A stretch of 23,758 nt of DNA, taken from the NCBI GenBank assembly GCA_937923255.1, contig CALAIL010000078.1, positions 1 through 23,758 on the forward strand. The letters run 5' to 3'. Shown piece by piece: positions 1 to 7,677 of the stretch. A program made the position numbers and the translations under genes. Origin of the DNA: an uncultured Propionivibrio sp. Lineage in GTDB: Bacteria; Pseudomonadota; Gammaproteobacteria; Burkholderiales; Rhodocyclaceae. The notes under the pieces are model-generated. The model made no database searches and was not told where the DNA came from. It worked only from the letters and a program-made list of their open reading frames with translations. Every line of letters begins with the position of its first letter. The stretch's first letter is position 1.

Positions 1-258
1 GGCTCGCCTTGCCGTACTACTCGTACTGTCAGCGGCTCGCCGCCTTGTCTTTTGATAAAGTCGAGCCGCTATAAATTGCCTGGTTTTTAAAAAGGCTGCC
101 CGCAACTCCGCGTGAATAGGGCGTTTGCGGGCAGGCATCTCTGGAACGCTTATAAAAAAAGGGTTTCAGGGTAGGGTGTCCGGAGATGCCCTGTTTACAA
201 GGGCTTCAGAGCATCCTCCTCTGAAACGCCCTAAATACGCGGGCTAGCGGGCAGGCGG
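1..258. repeat. Composite repeat copy A (Correia-like core plus four 40-bp palindromic units), left end cut by window
   Basis: This gene-free stretch aligns with 971-1225 along nearly its whole length, at roughly three-quarters identity by eye. Positions 1-73 match the right two-thirds of a Correia-like core: shared blocks include CTCGCCTTGCCGTACTA, CTCGCCGCCTTGTCTTTT and AAAGTCGAGCCGCTATA. Next comes a linker ending in GGCTGCCCGCAAC (93-105), then four units whose GGG anchors lie at 119, 161, 201 and 241, a period of about 40 bp. Each unit is an imperfect palindrome (an AGGGCGTTTC-type arm, then a GAAACGCCC-type arm). It lies 3' of the minus-strand VOC gene. I see no open reading frame with protein-like composition in it. 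Confidence 0.75.
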
Positions 259-294
259 CGCGCGGGCCAAGCCATGAGCGTCTGCGGCTTCTCG

Positions 295-314
295 CGGCGC
301 CGCATGTGGCGCCG
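295..314. other. GC-rich hairpin 3' of the VOC gene
   Basis: A perfect 7-bp inverted repeat, CGGCGCC (295-301) and GGCGCCG (308-314), encloses a 6-nt loop. It lies about 30 bases beyond the stop of the minus-strand VOC gene. No T-tract follows on that strand, so it is not a standard intrinsic terminator. It could stabilise the 3' end of the message or be chance in GC-rich DNA. Confidence 0.3.
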
Positions 315-344
315 TGCGCGTGGCGTCACCCGTTGGTGATGGCT

Positions 345-746
345 TCAGCCGTCGCGCACTTCCTCCGAAATCTCGATCAGATTGCCGTCGGGATCGCGCA
401 GATAGATCGACAGCAGCTTGCCTTCCGCGCCGGTGCGCATGACCGGGCCTTCGAGCACCGGCCACGGATAGGCCTTGATCCGCGCAATGACCTCGTGCAG
501 CGGCTGCGCCGAGATGAAGCAAAGATCGAGGCTGCCGGGCGTCGGCGAACTGGCTTTCGGCTCGAACTCTTTGCCGCGTATGTGCAGGTTGATCTTCTGC
601 CGGCCGAAGCGGAAGGCCTTGCGCTCTACCGCCGGCGTGCCGCCGGTAAAGATTTCCAGGCGCATGCCGAGCAGCCGCGTATAAAAATCGACGCATGCCT
701 TTTCGTCATTCGTGGTCAGCACAAGGTGGTCGAGACGTTCGAGCAT
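345..746 (-). CDS. VOC-family (glyoxalase/dioxygenase fold) protein, GLOD5-like
   Basis: The 133-residue product is a single vicinal-oxygen-chelate module. It opens with LDHLVLTT (residues 5-12), has the central KINLHIRGKEFEPKA block (51-65) and ends with SIYLRDPDGNLIEIS (113-127). His7, His55 and Glu125 are the likely metal ligands by position. The blocks FEPKA, PGSLD and EGPV-RTGA match what I recall of the GLOD5 branch, whose substrate is not established. I chose the ATG at 746 because AACGGAACGG lies just upstream and the VOC fold begins at once; an in-frame ATG at 854 would add 36 residues of no family similarity. The gene stands alone, flanked on both sides by repeats. A specific enzymatic activity cannot be assigned from sequence. 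Confidence 0.88.
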   Translation of the reverse strand: MLERLDHLVLTTNDEKACVDFYTRLLGMRLEIFTGGTPAVERKAFRFGRQKINLHIRGKEFEPKASSPTPGSLDLCFISAQPLHEVIARIKAYPWPVLEGPVMRTGAEGKLLSIYLRDPDGNLIEISEEVRDG

Positions 747-802
747 ATCCGTTCCGTTGTCGCTGGCGGCTTTGCAAAGCTGGTAGGAAGCGGGCGCCGC
801 TG

Positions 803-848
803 AAGTCCGCGTGGATAAGGCGTTTCCGAGCAGGTGCTCTGAAACTAA
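803..848. repeat. Solitary 40-bp-type palindromic unit
   Basis: This stretch reads CCGCGTGGATAAGGCG, then TTTCCGAGCAGGTGCTCT, then GAAAC. It matches one unit of the arrays at 119-258 and 1086-1225, including the GCGTG-ATA lead-in and the TTTCC/GAAA arms. It lies 57-102 bases upstream of the VOC start codon, so it could fall in that gene's 5' region. Confidence 0.55.
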
Positions 849-937
849 AAACAAGAATCGCCAAAGTATGCGCGCTGACCTTCACCCACGCAACTTCTTT
901 TGATGCCGTTGCGCTGAGCGGCAGCACGCCCCGCTGA

Positions 938-1045
938 AATAGCGTCCTCATTTGCCAAAATACGGCGTTGACTCGCCTTGCCGTACTAAACGTACTACTA
1001 CCTACAGCTCGCCGCCTTGTCTTTTGGCAAAGTCGAGCCGCTATA
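938..1045. mobile_element. Correia-like MITE, complete copy with terminal inverted repeats
   Basis: The 108-bp element is bounded by inverted repeats. The inner ten bases are exact (TTTGCCAAAA at 951-960, TTTTGGCAAA at 1022-1031), and the outer ends AATAGCG (938-944) and CGCTATA (1039-1045) pair at six of seven positions. The interior (TACGGCGTTG, CTCGCCTTGCCGTACTA, CTCGCCGCCTTGTC) closely follows, as I recall it, the interior of the Correia repeat enclosed elements of Neisseria, whose short form is also just over 100 bp and ends in CACTATA. It has no coding capacity. The TIR sequence differs from the neisserial one, so it is a related or convergent family, not a canonical element. Confidence 0.6.
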
Positions 1046-1225
1046 GATTGTCGGTCTTTAAAAATGGCTGCCCGCAACCCCATATGGATAGGGCGTTTCC
1101 AGGCAGGCGCCTCTGGAAGCCTTATGAATAAAGGGCTTCATGGCAGGGGCGCTGGAGATGCCCTGTTTATAAGGGTTTCCAGGCGCCTTTTCGGAAACGC
1201 CCTGTTGACAAGGGCTGGCGGGCGG
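1046..1225. repeat. 40-bp-period palindromic array, copy B, abutting the tex stop codon
   Basis: After a linker ending in GGCTGCCCGCAAC (1066-1078), four units follow with GGG anchors at 1091, 1133, 1173 and 1212. The clearest unit pairs AAGGGTTTCC (1171-1180) with GGAAACGCCCT (1193-1203). The array ends exactly where the minus-strand tex stop (TAG, CTA at 1226-1228) begins. Together with 938-1045 it makes the second copy of the composite repeat at 1-258. The stretch 747-1225 contains no gene I can support. Confidence 0.7.
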
Positions 1226-3679
1226 CTAGCGTTTGAGTTTGGCAAACGCCGCGGCTATGGCGCTTTGCGGTTCGGGGTGCGCTGGCCGTTTGCTTTGCCG
1301 TGCCTGCGCTTTGGCGGGCGCGCCCGTGTGCCTTGCATTTCCTGTGTTTCCGGCATTTCCCGCATTTTCCGGCGTGTCGTCCAGACGCATGGTGAGCGCG
1401 ATGCGGCCGCGCGGCAGGTCGACTTCGAGCACCTTGACGCGGACGATGTCGCCCGCCTTGACGATTTCGCGCGGGTCCTTGACGAAACGGTTGGCGAGCG
1501 CCGAAATATGCACGAGGCCGTCCTGATGTACGCCGATATCGACGAATGCGCCAAAGTTGGCGACGTTGGTGACGACGCCTTCGAGGATCATGCCGGCGCG
1601 CAGGTCCTTCATGTCCTCGACGCCGTCCTGAAAAGTGGCGGTTTTGAATTCCGGTCGTGGGTCGCGGCCGGGTTTTTCCAATTCTTTGAGCACATCGTGC
1701 ACGGTGGGCAGACCAAAGCGTTCATCGGCGTATTTTTCCGCACGCAGTGACTGAATGAGGCGGGCATCGCCAATCACTTCGCCGATGTTTTTCCGGATAT
1801 CGGCGAGGATGCGCTCGACCAGCGGGTAGGCTTCCGGATGCACGGCGGAGGCATCAAGCGGGTTGTCGCCCTGCGTGATGCGTAGAAAGCCGGCGGCCTG
1901 TTCAAAAGTTTTGTCGCCTAGGCGCGGCACCTCGCGCAGTGCGCTGCGATTACGAAAAGCGCCGTGCTGGTCGCGGTGGGCGACGATATTGGCTGCCAGC
2001 GTGCCGTTCAGGCCGGAAACGCGCGTGAGCAGGGGCACCGAGGCGGTGTTGACGTCAACGCCGACGGCGTTGACGCAGTCTTCGACCACGGCGTTGAGCG
2101 CTTTTGCCAGCCGTGTCTGGCTAACATCGTGCTGATACTGGCCGACGCCGATCGATTTGGGCTCGATCTTGACGAGTTCAGCAAGCGGGTCTTGCAGACG
2201 GCGGGCGATGGAAACCGCGCCGCGCAGGCTGACATCCAGTTCGGGAAATTCGCGCGCGGCGTATTCGGAAGCCGAATAGACCGAGGCGCCCGCTTCAGAA
2301 ACGACGACCTTGGTCAGATGCAATTCCGGCAACATTTTGACCAGATCGCCGGCCAGCCGGTCGGTTTCGCGCGAGGCGGTGCCGTTGCCGATGCTGATGA
2401 GCTGAACGGCGTGTTTTTTTGCCAGCGCGGCCAGTGTCGACAGCGCGCCGTCCCAGTCGCGGCGCGGTTCGTGCGGGTAGATGGTGGCTGTTTCCAGCAG
2501 CTTGCCGGTGGCGTCAACGACGGCGACCTTGCAGCCGGTGCGGATGCCGGGGTCGATGCCCATCGTCGGGCGCTGACCGGCGGGCGCGGCCAGCAGCAAA
2601 TCGTGCAGGTTGCGCCCGAAGACGCGGATGGCTTCTTCCTCGGCGCGTTCGCGCAGTGCCCCCATCAATTCGCCTTCAAGATGCGGGAACAGTTTGACGC
2701 GCCAGGTCCAGCGCACGGTATCGGCCAGCCATTTGTCTGCCGGACGGCCGTGATCGGCGATGCCGACGTGCCTGGCGATACGTGTTTCGCAGGGGTTGGC
2801 GGCTTTCATCGTCGCCGCCGTGGCGGGGAGGGCGCTTTTCGGCGTCGTTTCCGTTGCGGTCGGGAGGGACGAGCGCGCTGCTGCATCGTTCGCGACCAGG
2901 TCGGTGTCGAGCGCCAGCGCAATGTGCAGCATGCCTTCGTTGCGGCCGCGCAGCAGCGCCAGCGCACGGTGCGAGGGGATGGCCGCGAGCGGTTCGCGGT
3001 AGTCGAAATAATCGCGGAATTTGGCGCCTTCGCTTTCCTTGCCTGCGGCTACCGTCGAGGTGACAAGACCATGCGTTTCAAGGTATTCGCGCAGTTCGCC
3101 AAGCAGGGCGGCGTCTTCCGAAAAACGTTCCATGAGGATTTGCCGCGCGCCGTCGAGCGTACTTTTGGCATCGGTAAAGCCGAGCGCGGCAGCCTCGGCA
3201 TTGAGATATTTTTCCGCTTCGTCTTCCGGGGCGCGCGTCGGATCGGCGAGCAGCGATTCGGCCAGCGGCGCCAGCCCGGCTTCGCGCGCAATTTGCGCCT
3301 TGGTGCGGCGCTTGGGCTTATACGGCAGGTAAAGGTCTTCGAGTGTCTGCTTGGTTTCGGCGGCGTCGATCTGCGCAGCCAGCTCCGGCGTCAGTGCGCC
3401 CTGTTCGTCGATGGCGGCGAGGATCGATGCGCGGCGTTCTTCCAGTTCGCGCAGGTAGGCCAGCCGTTCGGCCAGCGTGCGCAGTTGCGTGTCGTCAAGC
3501 CCGCCGGTCGCTTCCTTGCGGTAGCGGGCGATGAAAGGCACGGTGGCGCCTTCGTCAAGCAGGGCTACAGCGGCTTCCGCCTGCTGGTTGCGGCAGCCGA
3601 TCGCTTCTGCGATGCGGTTGAGAATGCGGGCGGCTGCGGGGGAAGATTGCGGATGTTCAGAAGCGTGGATGGCAGACAT
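1226..3679 (-). CDS. tex: Transcription accessory protein Tex (S1 RNA-binding)
   Basis: The 817-residue protein follows the E. coli Tex layout throughout. The Tex-like N-terminus carries [20 protein letters not shown] (41-60) and [14 protein letters not shown] (113-126). The YqgF-like nuclease-fold domain starts at [12 protein letters not shown] (371-382). The helix-hairpin-helix segment contains [13 protein letters not shown], and a C-terminal S1 domain spans about 698-766 ([20 protein letters not shown]). Tex is a cytoplasmic nucleic-acid-binding protein that affects transcription and RNA turnover. Two oddities are visible: a low-complexity Ala/Thr/Pro/Ser insertion at about 259-296 between the N-terminal and YqgF-like regions, and a tail with a degenerate Asn-Ala-Gly repeat encoded by 9-bp units near 1340-1375. 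The start precedes the first conserved helix; the ribosome-binding site is weak. Identity is certain; role in this organism is by homology. Confidence 0.97.
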   Translation of the reverse strand: MSAIHASEHPQSSPAAARILNRIAEAIGCRNQQAEAAVALLDEGATVPFIARYRKEATGGLDDTQLRTLAERLAYLRELEERRASILAAIDEQGALTPELAAQIDAAETKQTLEDLYLPYKPKRRTKAQIAREAGLAPLAESLLADPTRAPEDEAEKYLNAEAAALGFTDAKSTLDGARQILMERFSEDAALLGELREYLETHGLVTSTVAAGKESEGAKFRDYFDYREPLAAIPSHRALALLRGRNEGMLHIALALDTDLVANDAAARSSLPTATETTPKSALPATAATMKAANPCETRIARHVGIADHGRPADKWLADTVRWTWRVKLFPHLEGELMGALRERAEEEAIRVFGRNLHDLLLAAPAGQRPTMGIDPGIRTGCKVAVVDATGKLLETATIYPHEPRRDWDGALSTLAALAKKHAVQLISIGNGTASRETDRLAGDLVKMLPELHLTKVVVSEAGASVYSASEYAAREFPELDVSLRGAVSIARRLQDPLAELVKIEPKSIGVGQYQHDVSQTRLAKALNAVVEDCVNAVGVDVNTASVPLLTRVSGLNGTLAANIVAHRDQHGAFRNRSALREVPRLGDKTFEQAAGFLRITQGDNPLDASAVHPEAYPLVERILADIRKNIGEVIGDARLIQSLRAEKYADERFGLPTVHDVLKELEKPGRDPRPEFKTATFQDGVEDMKDLRAGMILEGVVTNVANFGAFVDIGVHQDGLVHISALANRFVKDPREIVKAGDIVRVKVLEVDLPRGRIALTMRLDDTPENAGNAGNTGNARHTGAPAKAQARQSKRPAHPEPQSAIAAAFAKLKR

Positions 3680-4091
3680 CGATCGTGTTTCAGAGAACGG
3701 GAAAAATGGCGAACACTACGCAATCGGATGGGAAAGTTCAAGTTGGCATCAGCGATTTCGAGGCGTTATTCAGCGTGAGATTCGGGTCGGTATGCCTGAC
3801 GATTTTGGGCTGCCCAGCCGGGTGCCGGTATTTATGCGGCGCTGGCGCTGGCGCAAAATGGCCGGCTTTTCATTGACATCACGGGCCGGTTTGATTAGCG
3901 TTCCGCCTGCTTGTGCCGGTAGGCGCGGTCGGAAGCGGGTACGCTCGGCCGGGCGGGCGAGGGCGCCCCTTCGGAAACCCGCGTGGATAGGGCATCTCCG
4001 GCCACCCCCGGTTTTTTGGTTGGGATTTGGGATTTTTGATTCCGGATTTCAGGTTCCCGATTTTTGGACCATTCTTTGACGAGGAACGTTT
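3680..4091. other. Divergent intergenic region between tex and dctP
   Basis: These 412 bases lie between two divergently transcribed genes and should hold both promoters, but I find no convincing pair of -35/-10 boxes. A TTGACA occurs at 3873-3878 with only a poor TAGCGT 17 bases on. Positions 3957-4009 resemble the 40-bp repeat family. From 4011 to 4070 there is a run of GGGATTT/GGATTTC-like words that is locally AT-richer than its surroundings. No gene is supported here. Confidence 0.5.
3957..4009. repeat. Degenerate 40-bp-type repeat units upstream of dctP
   Basis: The right arm of one unit (GGCGCCCCTTCGGAAA, about 3962-3977) is followed directly by the left part of another (GCGTGGATAGGGCATCTCC, about 3981-3999). 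Both match the units at 1086-1225, but only half of each unit survives. It lies 80-135 bases upstream of the dctP start. Confidence 0.45.
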
Positions 4092-5066
4092 ATGTTGAAG
4101 CAGTTTCTGACGGCGGGTTCTGCCGCGGTGATGGTGTTGTTCGGCGCAGCTGCGCAGGCGCAGACCAAGTGGGACATGCCGACGCCTTTCCCGGCGGGAA
4201 ATTATCAGACGGAAAATGTGCGCCATTTCGTTTCCGAGATCGACAAAGCAACGAAAGGGCAGTTGAAGATCACCGTTCATGACAGCGGCTCGCTGTTCAA
4301 GGGCAACGAGATCAAGCGCGCCGTGCAGGGCGGTCAGGCCGAAATCGGCGAGATCATCATCTCCGGTTATTCCAACGAAGACCCGATGTACGGCGTCGAT
4401 TCGATTCCTTTCCTGGCAACGGATTACAAAGCCTCGGAAAAACTCTGGAAAGCCTCGCGGCCGGCGATTGAGGCGCGCTTTGCCAAACAGGGGCTGAAGG
4501 TGCTCTACGCCGTGCCGTGGCCGCCGCAAGGTATTTTCAGCGCCAAGCCCATCGATTCGCTGGCCGACCTCAAGGGGGTCAAATGGCGCGCCTATAACCC
4601 CAATACCAGCCGCATCGCCCAGCTGATCGGCGCGCAGCCGGTGACGATCCAGGCGGCGGAACTGAGCCAGGCGCTGGCGACCGGCGCGGTGACGGCGTTC
4701 ATTACTTCCGGATCGTCCGGGTACGACACCAAGGTGTGGGAGCAGATCAAGCACTACTACAAGACGAACGCCTGGTTGCCCAAAAATATCGTCTTTGTTT
4801 CCCAAAAGGCGTTCGACAAACTGGATAAGCCGACCCAGGATGCGGTGATCAGCGCCGCTGCCGCTGCCGAGGCGCGCGGTTGGAAGTTGTGCGAGGAAAA
4901 GACCAAGTGGTACAACGAGCAACTGGTCAAAAATGGCATGAACGTCGCCGATCCTTCACCGCGTCTGCGTGCGGATTTTGAGAAGATCGGCCAGACGATG
5001 GTCGATGAATGGGTCAAGCAGACGGGAGCGGATGGGCAGGCCGTTATCGACGCGTTCAAGAAGTGA
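4092..5066 (+). CDS. dctP: TRAP transporter periplasmic solute-binding protein (DctP family)
   Basis: The 324-residue precursor has a Sec signal peptide: basic MLKQ, a hydrophobic core and an Ala-X-Ala cleavage site near residue 23 (AAAQA). The mature part has the DctP fold landmarks: GNEIKRAVQGGQAEIGEI (71-88), the LADLKGVKWRAYNP hinge segment (157-170) with the ligand-carboxylate arginine at about 166, and a long C-terminal helix. It binds a small carboxylate in the periplasm and passes it to the DctQM permease. It has a good Shine-Dalgarno, GAGGAAC, seven bases before the ATG. The ligand cannot be read from the sequence. The downstream pxp genes suggest 5-oxoproline; I recall that Bordetella DctP6/DctP7 proteins of this family bind pyroglutamate, which fits. 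Confidence 0.93.
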   Translation: MLKQFLTAGSAAVMVLFGAAAQAQTKWDMPTPFPAGNYQTENVRHFVSEIDKATKGQLKITVHDSGSLFKGNEIKRAVQGGQAEIGEIIISGYSNEDPMYGVDSIPFLATDYKASEKLWKASRPAIEARFAKQGLKVLYAVPWPPQGIFSAKPIDSLADLKGVKWRAYNPNTSRIAQLIGAQPVTIQAAELSQALATGAVTAFITSGSSGYDTKVWEQIKHYYKTNAWLPKNIVFVSQKAFDKLDKPTQDAVISAAAAAEARGWKLCEEKTKWYNEQLVKNGMNVADPSPRLRADFEKIGQTMVDEWVKQTGADGQAVIDAFKK

Positions 5067-5216
5067 TCGCAGCCGGCACTTTTTGCAGCCCGCTTTCTTT
5101 TGTGAATTTTTGCGAATGCGGTTTGATGAAGCATCCGTACCGCGCCGAGGGCGTGTTGCGGCTGCTTCGGCTTCTTTCTGAGGTGCCGGCGTATCCCGAA
5201 ATTTTTCCGACATTTC

Positions 5217-5783
5217 ATGCGAATTTTTATTGATCGGCTTTTCCAGGTTGCGGGCGGGTTGGCCGGGATCTTCATGGTGCTGACGCTGCTTTCGGTGCTG
5301 TCGAGTATTGTGGGGCGCTTGCTGCCCGCATTGGCGTTGCCGGGTGCGGATGCCTACGCCGGTTACTGTATGGCCGTTGCGGCTTTCCTGTCGCTGGGGG
5401 CGACACTGCGGCGCGGCGAACATATCCGCGTGACGCTTTTGCTTAACCGCCTGCCCGGCTGGGGACGCCGCCGGCTCGATCTCTTTTGCCATGTTGTGGC
5501 GCTGGCGGTTGCTGTTCTGTTGACCTGGTATGCGGTTCGGCTGGTGCGCCAATCGTTTCTGTTCAACGATATTTCGCCCGGCCTCGACGCAACGCCCCTG
5601 TGGATTCCGCAGATCGGCATGGCAGCCGGCAGTGCGCTGCTGGGGCTGGCGTTCGCCGCCGAACTGTTCGATCTGGCGACGGGGAGAAAAACCGCAGATA
5701 CGGCCGGGAGTGAAACGGAAAACGGTGCGGAGAATGACATGACGCGCGCGGCCTGCGACGCCGAACTGCCGCATACCGAATGA
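5217..5783 (+). CDS. dctQ: TRAP transporter small permease (DctQ family)
   Basis: The 188-residue inner-membrane protein has four hydrophobic segments at about 12-34, 47-64, 88-110 and 129-150, the standard DctQ topology. The family signature LRRGEHIRV lies between the second and third (64-72). It forms the membrane complex with DctM and is needed for uptake driven by a sodium or proton gradient. The polar tail after about residue 157, rich in Thr, Glu and Ala, is longer than usual and has no recognisable function. It follows dctP after a 150-base gap, long for an operon and a place where SBP and permease expression could be uncoupled. The ATG at 5217 has no clear ribosome-binding site, but the first membrane helix starts just after it. 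Confidence 0.92.
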   Translation: MRIFIDRLFQVAGGLAGIFMVLTLLSVLSSIVGRLLPALALPGADAYAGYCMAVAAFLSLGATLRRGEHIRVTLLLNRLPGWGRRRLDLFCHVVALAVAVLLTWYAVRLVRQSFLFNDISPGLDATPLWIPQIGMAAGSALLGLAFAAELFDLATGRKTADTAGSETENGAENDMTRAACDAELPHTE

Positions 5784-5798
5784 GGGGCGGAGCGTTTC

Positions 5799-7097
5799 AT
5801 GGAATTTTATGTCACCGCTTTTCTTATTCTGGCCCTGTTCGCCCTCCTGGGTTGTGGCGTCTGGATTGGGCTGACGCTGATCGGGGTCGCCTGGATCGGC
5901 ATGGCGCTGTTTACCGACCGTCCCGTGGGCGACAGCATGGTCATGACCATCTGGGGGTCCTCCTCGTCGTGGACGCTGACCGCTTTGCCGCTGTTTATCT
6001 GGATGGGGGAAATCCTTTTCCGCACGCGGCTTTCCGAGGACATGTTCAAGGGGCTCTCGCCCTGGCTGGATAGACTGCCGGGGCGACTGCTTCACGCAAA
6101 CATCATCGGCTGCACAATCTTCGCGGCGGTATCCGGCTCATCGGCGGCAACCTGTGCGACGATCGGCAAGATGACGCTGCCGGAACTCAGGAAGCGCGGT
6201 TATCCCGACTCGATTTCGATCGGCACGCTGGCGGGCGCCGGTACGCTGGGTTTATTGATTCCGCCGTCGATCACCATGATCGTATATGGCGTCATGGCGA
6301 ATGTGTCGATTGCCAAACTGTTCATTGCCGGCATTTTGCCGGGCGTCGTGCTGGCCGGCCTGTTTATGGGGTACACGATGCTCTGGGCGCTGTTCAATTC
6401 GGATAAGGTGCCGGCGCCGGATCAGACGATGGGTTTCCGGCAGAAGCTTGCCGCCTCCCGGCACTTGCTGCCGGCCGTCTCGCTGATTCTCGCCGTTCTC
6501 GGCTCAATCTACACCGGCATCGCTACGGCGACCGAAGCCGCGGCGCTCGGCGTGGTCGGCTCTCTGGCAGTGGCTGCCGTGCAGGGCGATCTGAGCTGGA
6601 AGACCTTCATCGAAAGCCTGCTCAGCGGCACGCGCCTGTATTGCATGATTGCGATGATTTTGTTCGGGGCCGCCTTTCTAACCTTGTCGATGGGCTACAT
6701 CGGCCTGCCCCGGCAGGTGGCGGAGTGGATCGTCAGCCTGAATCTTTCGCCATTTGCGCTGATTCTGGCGCTGACGGTGTTTTTCGTCCTACTGGGGTGT
6801 TTCCTCGATGGCATTTCCATGGTCGTGCTGACGATGGGCGTCCTGCTGCCGACCATCGAGGCGATGCAGATTGATCTTGTCTGGTTCGGTATTTTTGTCG
6901 TGCTGATCGTTGAGATGGCACAGATTACGCCGCCGGTGGGCTTCAACCTCTTCGTGCTGCAAGGGATGACCCGAAAGGATATTGCGTTCATTGCACGGCA
7001 CACTTTCCCGATGTTCATGCTGATGGTGGTTGCCGTGCTGCTGATCTATTTTGTTCCTGATATTGTCGGCTGGCTGCCGCAGCACATGGATGGCTGA
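5799..7097 (+). CDS. dctM: TRAP transporter large permease (DctM family)
   Basis: The 432-residue protein has the usual length and about a dozen hydrophobic segments. Family landmarks are SGSSAATCATIGKMTLPELR (112-131), the TLGLLIPPSI loop (149-158) and QITPPVGFNLFV (375-386). It is the transport subunit that moves the solute released by DctP across the inner membrane. The start lies 15 bases after the dctQ stop with GGGGCGGAG upstream, so the two are clearly co-transcribed. Its position downstream of dctP/dctQ and upstream of oxoprolinase genes suggests 5-oxoproline or a related acid as substrate, by inference only. Confidence 0.95.
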   Translation: MEFYVTAFLILALFALLGCGVWIGLTLIGVAWIGMALFTDRPVGDSMVMTIWGSSSSWTLTALPLFIWMGEILFRTRLSEDMFKGLSPWLDRLPGRLLHANIIGCTIFAAVSGSSAATCATIGKMTLPELRKRGYPDSISIGTLAGAGTLGLLIPPSITMIVYGVMANVSIAKLFIAGILPGVVLAGLFMGYTMLWALFNSDKVPAPDQTMGFRQKLAASRHLLPAVSLILAVLGSIYTGIATATEAAALGVVGSLAVAAVQGDLSWKTFIESLLSGTRLYCMIAMILFGAAFLTLSMGYIGLPRQVAEWIVSLNLSPFALILALTVFFVLLGCFLDGISMVVLTMGVLLPTIEAMQIDLVWFGIFVVLIVEMAQITPPVGFNLFVLQGMTRKDIAFIARHTFPMFMLMVVAVLLIYFVPDIVGWLPQHMDG

Positions 7098-7234
7098 CGT
7101 TTTGCCGACCGTGTGCCGTCGTTGATGGCGATGGCGGGCGGCTGCCATTGCTCCGGCCGGCGTGTGCTGGCGTATGTTCTCCGCGTGAGGCCGCTGCGGG
7201 CGGGTCCGCACGGTTCAAGGGATTTACAGGCAAG

Positions 7235-7423
7235 ATTCCGTTCCCCTCCGGAAAGGCGCAATTTCTTCCGGCGAGGGGGTATTCCTTAAGAGAAGGGTGT
7301 ATTCGTTTCAGCGAAGCAGGCGTAGCAGATGCACCGCCGTGTATTCCCTGCGGGAAAGGTGTATTCCCTACGGGAAAGGTGTATTCCCTGCGGGAACGGC
7401 GCCATTCCTGGGGGATGGAATGC
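7235..7423. repeat. Array of short palindromes with a 20-bp period
   Basis: Three consecutive near-identical 20-bp units start at 7341, 7361 and 7381 (GTATTCCCTGCGGGAAAGGT, the second with A for G in the loop). Each is a small hairpin, TTCCC-3 nt-GGGAA. More diverged units keep the spacing on both sides: ATT-type anchors fall at 7261, 7281, 7301, 7343, 7363, 7383 and 7404, with a looser unit at 7235. Two related units with the same 21-base spacing appear at 7588 and 7609. Because 20 is not a multiple of three, the repeat changes frame between units and is not coding. Confidence 0.8.
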
Positions 7424-7473
7424 GTGCCCATGCCGCTCGGAGAAGCCCATGTCGAAAAAGCATGCCCGGAGAG

Positions 7474-7522
7474 GCCCATTCCACGCGGGCTTCGGCCGGC
7501 CTGTAGCCCGCGTCCCGTGGGC
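7474..7522. other. Large imperfect hairpin
   Basis: An inner 8-bp perfect stem, ACGCGGGC (7483-7490) with GCCCGCGT (7506-7513), is extended by an outer 5-bp stem, GCCCA (7474-7478) with TGGGC (7518-7522), around a 15-nt loop. It is in the gap between dctM and the DUF1445 gene and lacks a T-tract, so a processing or message-stability role is more likely than termination. Confidence 0.45.
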
Positions 7523-7677
7523 GTTTCAGCCGGGTCAAGCCAGCGACATTCAAGCCGGCCAGCATTGTTCCGGATACGACGGTTTTTATTCCTTTCCGGA
7601 AAGTTTCCATTCCCCGTAGGGCGGGATGGTTGTACACTGAGCGGAGGTTTTACGGCTTTTTGCGGAGGAAAGCGACC

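Larger units (their letters stand above)
7098..7677. other. Hairpin-rich gene-free region between dctM and the DUF1445 gene
   Basis: I find no credible coding sequence in these 580 bases; the open frames present run through the repeats. It contains an 8-bp stem just after dctM (GCGATGGC 7128-7135 with GCCATTGC 7144-7151), the 20-bp palindrome array described separately, and a large hairpin at 7474-7522 (GCCCA/TGGGC outside, ACGCGGGC 7483-7490 with GCCCGCGT 7506-7513 inside). Two more ATTCC-type units lie at 7588-7630. None is followed by a T-tract, so whether transcription passes from dctM into the next gene is unclear. Confidence 0.6.

Noticed and set aside
295..314. Intrinsic terminator of the VOC gene
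   Set aside because: The stem is good, but no T-run follows it on the minus strand.
1964..3778. 604-codon open frame on the plus strand opposite tex
   Set aside because: It is antisense to a gene of certain identity; its Phe/Gly/Arg/Gln-rich composition reflects reversed high-GC codons and shows no domain.
3873..3901. Sigma-70 promoter for dctP from TTGACA at 3873
   Set aside because: The hexamer 17 bases later (TAGCGT) is a poor -10 box, and the site is nearly 200 bases from the start codon.
3531..4079. 182-codon plus-strand frame before dctP
   Set aside because: It begins antisense within tex and then reads through repeat fragments; no family is recognisable.
4956..6095. 379-codon open frame on the minus strand across dctP-dctQ-dctM
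   Set aside because: It crosses three well-supported genes on the other strand, and its Gln/Arg/His-rich sequence is typical of a shadow frame.
7341..7400. CRISPR-like array
   Set aside because: The 20-bp units follow each other without spacers and are internally palindromic, so this is a tandem hairpin repeat. No cas gene is present.
7341..7400. Canonical neisserial dRS3 repeats
   Set aside because: dRS3 has eight bases between ATTCCC and GGGAAT; here only three separate the arms, and the unit ends AAGGT.
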